11,581 nucleotides of DNA from JALUUH01 sp964636675 (GTDB lineage: Bacteria > Pseudomonadota > Gammaproteobacteria > S012-40). Below the pieces are notes generated by a model. That model saw nothing but the letters and a program-made list of their open reading frames with translations. It ran no database searches and was not told the origin of the DNA. The stretch is taken from NCBI GenBank assembly GCA_964636675.1, contig CAZWUO010000118.1, positions 1 to 11,581 of the forward strand, in the 5' to 3' direction. Of the stretch, positions 6,527 through 11,581 are shown in pieces. Within the stretch, counting starts at the first letter, position 1; every line of letters starts with the position of its first letter. The translations under genes and the position numbers were made by a program.

Positions 6527-7567
6527 TCAACTATCGCGAATGCTTGTTACATTTAATAGTCCCACACTCACTACCTCATTCCGTGAGGTGGGAATGCGCG
6601 TTTTGTAATTTTTTTGCATTTTTTGGATGGTCTCTATGAGTTTTTGTCGCAGTTCGATCGGTTCGATGACTTCGACATCGGCGCCGTATTTGAGTATGTC
6701 CATGACTAATTCTTGAGAGTGACGATAAGGAATTTGCAGGCGATAACGTCCATCGCTCAGCCATTCTCCTGTTTGCTCGGGGTGCCAACACTCATCAGCG
6801 ACCCATGGGGCATATTTTTCGGCGAACTCTAATACGGCGATTTTGTCCGCATGCCCTGAAAAAATACCATAGGCCGAGGTGAAATATTCATCCAAGGTAC
6901 TTGGTTTTATATCGATGGCGTCATTGCTTAACAAACCACAATCGATAATTTTTTCGATTGAAAATGTGCGTAAGTCCGCGCGTTTATGACACCATGCATC
7001 GAGATACCAATTATCTCGGTAATGCACTACGCGCTGTGGGGATAGTGTTCGGTAGGTCTTTTCGTCGGTGCCACGTGCATGGTAGGTGCATTGAATTTGT
7101 TTGCGAGTGGCGATGGCCGATATGATTTTTTGAAACCGATGTTTGTTAACTTTGCGCGGGGTTTGTGGGATTAGTTTTACCCGTTGCTCTAGGGTTTCGT
7201 GGCCCAGTTTTGCGCTGCTTAATAGACATTTTATTCGATTGGTTAAGGGTTTTATCGGGCCTTCTAATAATCCGGGTTGAATATCTCGGAGCAATTGTTG
7301 GCTGGCAAGCAATGCGAATAATTCGGTGGCGTTAAACCATAAGCCAGGTAATTCATACCGGCTGTCGGCGGAATCATCATAATAGTATCCATTGCGCTTT
7401 CTATCATAGATGATTGGCGCACCAAGATGGTCGCGTAAATCTTCGATGGTACGATCTATGGTTGAGTTGGAACACTCTAGATAATTTTTTAGTTTAAATT
7501 TAGAAACCGGTAGACGTGAATTTTTGATGATACTATCGAGTTGATAGATACGGTCGAAGCGATCCAT
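6527..7567 (-). CDS. WYL-domain transcriptional regulator
   Basis: The 346-aa protein has an N-terminal helix-turn-helix (about 5-60, starting DRIYQLDSIIKNSRLPVSKFKL), a WYL domain from about 140 to 235 with WYL at 187-189 in DNWYLDAWCH, and a WCX-type C-terminal region (about 240-315). WYL regulators bind DNA and sense nucleotide or other ligands, and they are common beside CRISPR-Cas and other defence genes, where they control expression. AAAGGA lies five bases before the ATG. It is on the same strand as the cas operon, with 190 bases between its end and the predicted cas promoter. It is the obvious candidate to bind the inverted repeat at 6345-6362. A possible promoter for it is TTGTTA (7702-7697) with TACACT (7679-7674), 17 bases apart. 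Direct evidence for its target is absent. Confidence 0.9.
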   Translation of the reverse strand: MDRFDRIYQLDSIIKNSRLPVSKFKLKNYLECSNSTIDRTIEDLRDHLGAPIIYDRKRNGYYYDDSADSRYELPGLWFNATELFALLASQQLLRDIQPGLLEGPIKPLTNRIKCLLSSAKLGHETLEQRVKLIPQTPRKVNKHRFQKIISAIATRKQIQCTYHARGTDEKTYRTLSPQRVVHYRDNWYLDAWCHKRADLRTFSIEKIIDCGLLSNDAIDIKPSTLDEYFTSAYGIFSGHADKIAVLEFAEKYAPWVADECWHPEQTGEWLSDGRYRLQIPYRHSQELVMDILKYGADVEVIEPIELRQKLIETIQKMQKNYKTRIPTSRNEVVSVGLLNVTSIRDS

Positions 7568-7901
7568 GACATTCCTTTATTATTATTATTCACTCAACTA
7601 ATTCACGCCCAGTTCACACCTAGCCGTGCCACAATATGCCACGTAAATTAGTCAGTCGATCCATCCTTTTTTGAGTGTACCGCGCCTAAAATGACTTAAC
7701 AAGTTCCACGTTATGCGCAAAGAATCGCTAAATTTATTCTTTAGTTTTTTCATGGAAATCAATATCACAGGTATCCGTGAAAAATAAAAATGCTGTACTT
7801 TTTTACTATGATTTTAGACATCGCTTGGAAATCTAAGGCTCGACAGGTAACATACCGCCCTGACAAGAAGCTATTTTTGCGGACAAGGCCCGAAGAGGCA
7901 G
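7568..7901. other. Intergenic region between the divergent WYL gene and moaA
   Basis: These 334 bases hold no convincing ORF. TGCCAC occurs twice exactly 10 bases apart (7627-7632 and 7637-7642), downstream of the possible WYL promoter, and could be an operator. The moaA leader (7836-7901) is GC-richer, with a small hairpin GGT-AACAT-ACC near 7847-7857. I could not match it to the molybdenum cofactor riboswitch. Confidence 0.4.
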
Positions 7902-8945
7902 ATGAGGACACGGATGAATATCACGGCGGAATCGTTAGAAGTTATTGATAACTTAAGTAATAAGAAGCAAGGTCTCATTGATCCTTTTGGCCGAAAAATT
8001 GATTACTTGCGCATCTCAATTACCGATAAATGCAATCTACGTTGTTTTTATTGCCTCCCCAATGGGTTTAACAACTTTACCCGGATCGCACAGCAACTGA
8101 CCACGGATGAGCTTGTCCGAATCGTTCGTGCTTTTACTGAGCTGGGCGTGCAGCGTGTGCGACTCACCGGTGGTGAGCCCTTGTTGCGCCGAGACTTAGG
8201 GAAACTCTGCACGCGGTTTTCCGCGCTTCCAGGGCTTGAGGATTTATCCCTCAGCACTAACGCGAGTTTATTAAAACAGAAAGCAATCGCGCTCAAACAA
8301 GCGGGGATAAAACGCATTAATGTCAGCCTCGATACCTTGCAAGCACCGCGTTTTCAAAAAATCAGCAGCGGCAAACTTAGCGATGTTATTAATGGTTTGA
8401 TGGCCGCTAAAGAAGCTGGTTTTAGCTCCATCAAGATTAATATGATTGCGATGAAGGGGGTTAATGATGATGAATTTGAAAACATGGTTGAGTTTTGCCT
8501 GAAGCACAGCTTTACACTGCGCTTTATCGAAACCATGCCCATCAGTGCTGCGGGAAGAAAAGGGAGTGAGCATTATTATGATCTCGATTTACTGGAGCAA
8601 CGCTTAAGCCAGCGCTATGAGCTGCTTCCTAGCATTATGCGTGACGGTGGGCCTGCACGTTATGTTCAAATTAAAGGCACGGCACTGCATATTGGGTTTA
8701 TTACACCGATATCCCAAAACTTCTGCGAATCCTGTAACCGAGTACGCTTAACATCGACAGGCACATTATATTTATGCCTAGGGAATGAGCATGCTGTCGA
8801 ATTACGTGAACCACTACGCCACGGTTTAAGCGATGCTGAATTGCAAGCGCTGCTGATTGCCGCGATTGCAAAAAAACCTGCCAGCCATCATTTTAAGGAA
8901 AACCCGCTGCAAATTGTGCATCATATGTCTAGGCTTGGCGGTTAA
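7902..8945 (+). CDS. moaA: GTP 3',8-cyclase MoaA, molybdenum cofactor biosynthesis
   Basis: MoaA is the radical SAM enzyme that rearranges GTP to the cyclic precursor of molybdopterin, together with MoaC. The 347-aa protein has both iron-sulfur sites: N-terminal C44-x3-C48-x2-C51 (CNLRCFYC), which binds SAM, and C-terminal C275-x2-C278-x13-C292, which binds GTP. TGGEP (89-93) contacts SAM, and the chain ends in the conserved Gly-Gly tail (SRLGG). Everything needed for activity is present. ATG codons at 7902 and 7914 are both in frame; the second gives MNITAESL and has GAGG at better spacing, so the true start may be 7914. No other moa gene is in the window, so moaA stands alone here. It is probably chromosomal backbone next to the inserted defence region. 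Confidence 0.96.
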   Translation: MRTRMNITAESLEVIDNLSNKKQGLIDPFGRKIDYLRISITDKCNLRCFYCLPNGFNNFTRIAQQLTTDELVRIVRAFTELGVQRVRLTGGEPLLRRDLGKLCTRFSALPGLEDLSLSTNASLLKQKAIALKQAGIKRINVSLDTLQAPRFQKISSGKLSDVINGLMAAKEAGFSSIKINMIAMKGVNDDEFENMVEFCLKHSFTLRFIETMPISAAGRKGSEHYYDLDLLEQRLSQRYELLPSIMRDGGPARYVQIKGTALHIGFITPISQNFCESCNRVRLTSTGTLYLCLGNEHAVELREPLRHGLSDAELQALLIAAIAKKPASHHFKENPLQIVHHMSRLGG

Positions 8946-9063
8946 CATCGATTTGCGCATTGACTTTTTCTTGGTGTAATCCGGAATTGCCGAATATACC
9001 AACAAACACTACCGGCTAAAGCCTCAACTTCCAATGTTATAAATTATTGAATGCAAAACATGG

Positions 9064-9089
9064 TGTCGTAAAAATGTGTCGTAAAAAAG
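9064..9089 (+). repeat. 13-base tandem direct repeat
   Basis: TGTCGTAAAAATG (9064-9076) is followed at once by TGTCGTAAAAAAG (9077-9089), with one difference. It runs into the left arm of the REP-like hairpin. No function can be assigned. Confidence 0.6.
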
Positions 9090-9119
9090 GGTGGATAAGC
9101 GTAGCGCATCCACCCTTTT
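9085..9119. terminator. REP-like palindrome, probable bidirectional terminator
   Basis: AAAAGGGTGGAT (9085-9096) pairs with ATCCACCCTTTT (9108-9119) in a 12-bp stem, with AAGCGTAGCGC as the loop. The GC-rich core with A runs on one side and T runs on the other could end transcription from either side, including moaA. The centre GGATAAGCGTAGCGCATCC resembles a repeated extragenic palindrome that I recall from many proteobacterial genomes, so it may belong to a dispersed family. Confidence 0.7.
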
Positions 9120-9208
9120 AGAGCCCTTCAATTTTTCTTCATACCACCATAAATACCGCCACCATTTAATCCGCCCGCTTTTTTGAGTCCAAAAAGCGGA
9201 ATAATCTA

Positions 9209-9238
9209 TTGAAATGACTTTTGTCCCCTGCCTATAAA
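9209..9238 (+). promoter_or_regulatory. Predicted fic promoter
   Basis: TTGAAA (9209-9214) and TATAAA (9233-9238) lie 18 bases apart, each five of six to consensus. A second possible -10, TATAAT (9255-9260), lies inside the repeats downstream but lacks a good -35. Confidence 0.5.
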
Positions 9239-9239
9239 A

Positions 9240-9279
9240 TCAGGTATTTTCGGGTATAATCAGGTAGTAAGATCGGGTA
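9240..9279 (+). promoter_or_regulatory. Four TCRGGTA repeats, probable operator of fic
   Basis: TCAGGTA (9240-9246), TCGGGTA (9250-9256), TCAGGTA (9260-9266) and TCGGGTA (9273-9279) alternate A/G at position 3, with start-to-start steps of 10, 10 and 13 bases. The first three lie on one face of the helix. They directly follow the promoter and overlap the likely start of transcription, the position of a repressor site. The winged helix at the Fic C-terminus is the nearest candidate to bind them. Confidence 0.6.
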
Positions 9280-9314
9280 TAGAGCTTTACAGACAGAAGT
9301 GGCTAAAGGCTGAA

Positions 9315-10367
9315 ATGAAAGAACCGAAAATTATCATTAATCAAGAACTGTTGCAGCTAATAGCAGATCTGGATGAGTTCAAAGGCAAGTGGGCATTACT
9401 CAAAACAATGTCCCCCGAGCGGCTTCAGCAGCTGCGTAAGGTGGCAACCATAGAAAACATCGGCTCATCCACACGGATTGAAGGCGCAAAGCTGACAGAT
9501 ATCCAGATAGAAACACTGCTATCCAACCTAACATCCACCTCATTTAAAACCCGCGATGAACAGGAAGTGGCTGGTTACGCCGAGGCGATGGATATGGTGT
9601 TCCAAGCCTACGAAGATATGCACATCACTGAAAATCATATCCGGCAATTACACCAAATATTATTAAGGCACAGCACCAAAGACGAACGCCATCGGGGTAC
9701 TTACAAGACACTTTCCAATCAGGTTATCGCCATGGATGAGACGGGGACGGAAATCGGTATTGTCTTCGAAACCACCACACCTTTTGATACCCCAAGGGAA
9801 ATGGAAGAATTGATTGGCTGGACACGAAAAGCCATTGACGAAACATCAATGCATCCGCTGTTAATTATCGCCGTATTTAACGTCGTATTTCTGGCTATTC
9901 ACCCCTTTCAGGATGGCAACGGAAGGCTGTCTCGTATCCTGATAACACTCATGTTATTACGTGCCGGTTATGACTATGTGCCCTATGCTTCGCTAGAGAG
10001 CATTATTGAAGACAACAAAGACCTCTATTACAAAGCCTTAAGGCGCACGCAAACAACCCTAAAAACCGAAGTAGCAGACTGGCAACCTTGGCTTGGTTTT
10101 TTTCTGCGCTGTTTGAAAACACAAAAGAGCAATCTTTCTCTCAAGTTAGATAAAGAGCAAGCACCAACAAATGACGATGCTGATTTACCCACCCTATCTA
10201 TTCAGGTACTGGGGTTGTTTAGCAAAAATGACCGACTCACTATTGCTGAAATGGTTGAATTAACCGGAGCAAATCAGAATACGCTTAAAGTCAGATTGCG
10301 GGAGCTGGTGAATGCAGGGCGACTTCAGCGGTATGGCAAAGGACGTGCAACTTGGTACAGTCTCTAA
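9315..10367 (+). CDS. Fic-family protein with C-terminal winged helix (class II)
   Basis: Fic enzymes usually transfer AMP from ATP to a hydroxyl side chain of a target protein. The active-site motif is complete: HPFQDGNGRLSR at 196-207, with catalytic H196 and the GNGR phosphate loop. An N-terminal inhibitory motif, SSTRIEG (51-57), fits the class II rule (S/T-x3-E-G/N), with E56 expected to block ATP until released. Residues about 292-350 form a winged-helix region (LTIAEMVELTGANQNTLKVRLRELVNAGRL), suggesting DNA binding and self-control through the repeats at 9240-9279. Length (350 aa) is typical. The gene stands alone, since the next gene converges from the other side. Targets of such proteins are mostly unknown, and they occur both as housekeeping regulators and as toxin-like genes. 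The ATG has no strong Shine-Dalgarno sequence, only AAAGG about 8 bases upstream. Confidence 0.93.
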   Translation: MKEPKIIINQELLQLIADLDEFKGKWALLKTMSPERLQQLRKVATIENIGSSTRIEGAKLTDIQIETLLSNLTSTSFKTRDEQEVAGYAEAMDMVFQAYEDMHITENHIRQLHQILLRHSTKDERHRGTYKTLSNQVIAMDETGTEIGIVFETTTPFDTPREMEELIGWTRKAIDETSMHPLLIIAVFNVVFLAIHPFQDGNGRLSRILITLMLLRAGYDYVPYASLESIIEDNKDLYYKALRRTQTTLKTEVADWQPWLGFFLRCLKTQKSNLSLKLDKEQAPTNDDADLPTLSIQVLGLFSKNDRLTIAEMVELTGANQNTLKVRLRELVNAGRLQRYGKGRATWYSL

Positions 10368-10386
10368 TATGGCTTGGTAGAGCCTC

Positions 10387-10605
10387 CTAAGCAGCATTCT
10401 TTTTCTTTCCGAGTTGTTTAGCAATATCAGGAGTTACAGGTGAGTGAGCATTGATTATACGAGATAAATGCCCTCTGGTTATGCCCAGTAGTTCGGCAAC
10501 AGTTTCAATACGTAATTCATATTGATCTATAAAACCTGACTTAAGTATTCTTCCTGCGTGGGAAGGAACACGTTCTGGTTTTGTATATATTTTCTTACTC
10601 ATCAT
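10387..10605 (-). CDS. HigA-like XRE antitoxin, short C-terminus
   Basis: The 72-aa protein has the HigA layout: a SHAGRILKSGF start like the HPGEIL-x-EF of HigA, followed by a helix-turn-helix (about 32-64, VAELLGITRGHLSRIINAHSPVTPDIAKQLG). HigA antitoxins bind their toxin and repress their own operon; family members are usually around 95-100 aa, so about 25 C-terminal residues are missing and the chain ends in a KKKNAA tail. GGGG lies eight to nine bases upstream of the ATG at 10605; an ATG at 10602 is equally possible. Ten bases upstream ends a fragment that may be the toxin. The gene converges with fic, with 19 bases between their ends. It may still be a functional DNA-binding protein, or be decaying with its partner. 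Confidence 0.75.
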   Translation of the reverse strand: MMSKKIYTKPERVPSHAGRILKSGFIDQYELRIETVAELLGITRGHLSRIINAHSPVTPDIAKQLGKKKNAA

Positions 10606-10615
10606 TTTTTATCCC

Positions 10616-10708
10616 CTAATGCGGGCCCTCAATTCTCATATTTATCGGGTCTGTATCTTCATCAAATTCACATAAAACCCTCATATTGCCGGTTATATAC
10701 CCGTGGCG
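10616..10708 (-). pseudogene. Possible HigB/RelE toxin C-terminal remnant
   Basis: Thirty codons without a start codon, open after a TAA at 10711-10709, encode a peptide ending GNMRVLCEFDEDTDPINMR and then IEGPH. The pattern G-N-x-R-V-x-x-x-F-(D/E) and the terminal His before the stop resemble the ends of RelE/HigB toxins, and it sits just before the HigA-like gene, as higB does before higA. The upstream part is replaced by the inverted repeat at 10695-10859. The identification is tentative because so little remains. Confidence 0.35.
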
Positions 10709-10859
10709 TTATAGATTTAGGTTTTTAGTATACGTCATATTCCTTTCATGACGAGGCGAAATGACGCGTAATAGCCGGTCTATTGCAAGGAATTTCAACG
10801 AAGTCATGGAAAGAATACGGCGTGTAATAAGGCCTAAATCTATAACGCCACGGGTATAT
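10695..10859. repeat. Large inverted repeat, 27 bp perfect ends, about 57-base arms
   Basis: Bases 10695-10721 are the exact reverse complement of 10833-10859 (27 bp, with CCGTGGCGTTATAG in the left copy). Pairing continues inward with mismatches to about 10751 and 10802, including CTTTCATGAC against GTCATGGAAAG. About 50 bases remain unpaired in the middle. Both arms, read outward, encode the same peptide RPKSITPRVY or KPKSITPRVY, so this may be two inverted, diverged copies of one coding fragment. A miniature element or rearrangement scar is also possible. Confidence 0.75.
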
Positions 10860-11144
10860 CAAACGACCAAGTACCCTTTCCTGCTCCCTCATGCTCATGT
10901 GCCCTATAAAGCATGGGACTTGGCGGTAATCGAAAGCTTTTTCAAAACTTTCAAGGTCGAAACCATTTATCAGCATTCTCAATTGATTGAGATGCTTAAA
11001 ATGAAATGGTTAGTCGATGAATTTATTGGACACTACAACCATGGTCGACCGCACAGCTTTAATGATTATTTATCACCGGTAAAATTTGAACAAGTGCGAA
11101 TGGATCAGGTAAGTCTCATTGAAAACAGTCTAGGTACGAAATAG
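10761..11144 (+). pseudogene. IS3-family transposase C-terminal fragment
   Basis: The frame encodes 127 aa, of which the part from about residue 52 (near 10914) is recognisable. DLAVIESFFKTFKVETIY (53-70) contains the last catalytic Glu (E58) of the DDE motif, and HYNHGRPHSFNDYLSPVKFE (91-110) is the standard end of IS3-type OrfB. The first two catalytic Asp residues and most of the integrase domain are missing. Residues 1-51 are not transposase-like and include one arm of the inverted repeat, so the element was joined to foreign sequence. No orfA is present. It cannot move by itself. Its presence marks this side of the window as rearranged. Confidence 0.82.
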
Positions 11145-11289
11145 TGTTGCCATTCCATTTAATGTTACGAATGATTATATAAGATATTCTGAGTATAGTT
11201 GTCAATATTTAAACAGAGGTCTACTGAAAAACAGAAATTTGATGTAAATTCTAGTCCGATTTGTGCCATACAATGCCATTAACTTAAGC
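11145..11289. other. Gap between the two transposase fragments
   Basis: No gene is visible. The last part (about 11263-11288, with CAATGCCATTAACTTAAG) follows the end of the IS4-type transposase gene on its strand and is probably the terminal region of that element. Confidence 0.35.
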
Positions 11290-11581
11290 CTATCTCACCC
11301 TTTTGTAGGCCATTGGATACTTGTTTCTTCTTATTTTTCTTTCTCCACGATCAAACTTTCGTCCAGGGCGAACTGCAATTACTGCGCACGCAATTTGATT
11401 AACGAAAATGCTCGATAAATTAGGTTCTGAAATACGTAAAGCAAAACGTATGATGTTGTCTTTGAGTTGGCTTAGAGCGTATGTAAAGTTGATTTTGTAA
11501 CGGAGTTTTCTATGTTTATATTTTTCTTTTGCAATAATATCGGCTTCAATTATTGCAATTGCGGCGATATTCTTTGTTAAA
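11290..11581 (-). CDS. IS4-family transposase, C-terminal part (runs off right edge)
   Basis: A minus-strand frame is open from the right edge (first full codon at 11580) to TAG at 11292-11290, giving 96 residues. The end has the IS4-type signature: FTYALSQLKDNI, then VRPGRKFDRGERKIRRNKYP, which corresponds to the RPGRVEPR-x-x-KRRPK-x-YP tail of many IS4 transposases. The catalytic DDE residues would be beyond the edge, so I cannot say whether the gene is intact. The sequence after the stop looks like the element end. The IS4-type element lies beside an IS3-type remnant, as expected for a site where mobile elements collect. Confidence 0.75.
   Translation of the reverse strand, partial: LTKNIAAIAIIEADIIAKEKYKHRKLRYKINFTYALSQLKDNIIRFALRISEPNLSSIFVNQIACAVIAVRPGRKFDRGERKIRRNKYPMAYKRVR

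Larger units (their letters stand above)
8946..9314. other. Intergenic region between moaA and fic
   Basis: The first 115 bases show nothing. Then come a 13-base tandem repeat, a REP-like hairpin, and a 9-bp AT-rich inverted repeat (CCGCTTTTT 9175-9183, AAAAAGCGG 9191-9199). The fic promoter with its repeats closes the region. On the minus strand, 9128-9200 reads as a short Gly-rich tail (GGLNGGGIYGGMKKN then stop) without a start, perhaps debris of a lost gene. Confidence 0.5.

Noticed and set aside
7627..7662. Resemblance of the TGCCAC repeats and GTAAATTAGTC to the IS4-element end near 11244-11280
   Set aside because: The shared pieces are in a different order and short, so a solo IS end is not supported.
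7836..7901. Molybdenum cofactor riboswitch ahead of moaA
   Set aside because: The leader is short, and I could not recognise the conserved Moco motif stems. A covariance-model search would settle it.
9175..9199. AT-rich 9-bp inverted repeat as a second terminator
   Set aside because: No T run follows the stem on either strand and the core is weak. Kept only as a note in the intergenic entry.

Overview
The window looks like an accessory region of a moderately AT-rich gammaproteobacterial chromosome. The proteobacterial-type type I-C cas genes, the MoaA, the class II Fic protein and the IS3/IS4 remnants fit this, but no gene fixes the species. Roughly the left two thirds is one end of a type I-C CRISPR-Cas locus. 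The right third is a molybdenum cofactor gene, a Fic gene and a decayed patch of toxin-antitoxin and transposase fragments.

Left region (1-6335, all on the minus strand, read right to left): a 41-codon membrane-peptide ORF, then cas5c, cas8c (with an internal cas11c start), cas7c and cas3, then the first 26 codons of a RhuM-family protein that runs off the left edge. The genes from cas5c onward overlap by 1-11 bases and look translationally coupled. cas3 follows cas7 instead of leading the operon. cas4, cas1, cas2 and a real CRISPR array are not in the window.

Control region (6296-6526): this is the most interesting part. A minus-strand promoter for the cas operon and a plus-strand promoter share one -10 box at 6329-6335. 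The plus-strand promoter would transcribe one intact type I-C repeat (6381-6413) followed by a spacer-like sequence. No second recognisable repeat follows, only a 9-bp hairpin. The first 16 bases of the spacer match 14 of 16 bases at 6341-6356, next to a TTC protospacer-adjacent motif and between the -10 and -35 of the cas promoter. This is the layout of a Cas-regulating crRNA-like RNA (CreR/CreA type): a crRNA-like guide that lets Cascade repress its own operon. The first ORF downstream of the repressed promoter is a 41-aa single-span membrane peptide, in the place expected for a CreT-like toxin. The locus may therefore be a CreTA-like guard module in a type I-C system. A WYL-domain regulator (6527-7567) sits beside this region, and a 6-bp inverted repeat over the cas -35 is a candidate operator.

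Right region: moaA (7902-8945) is intact. It is followed by a REP-like hairpin that could end transcription. A fic gene (9315-10367) has a promoter followed by four TCRGGTA repeats, probably an operator for its own C-terminal winged helix. Beyond it are a shortened HigA-like antitoxin, a possible HigB fragment, a large inverted repeat, an IS3-type transposase tail and an IS4-type transposase tail cut by the right edge.
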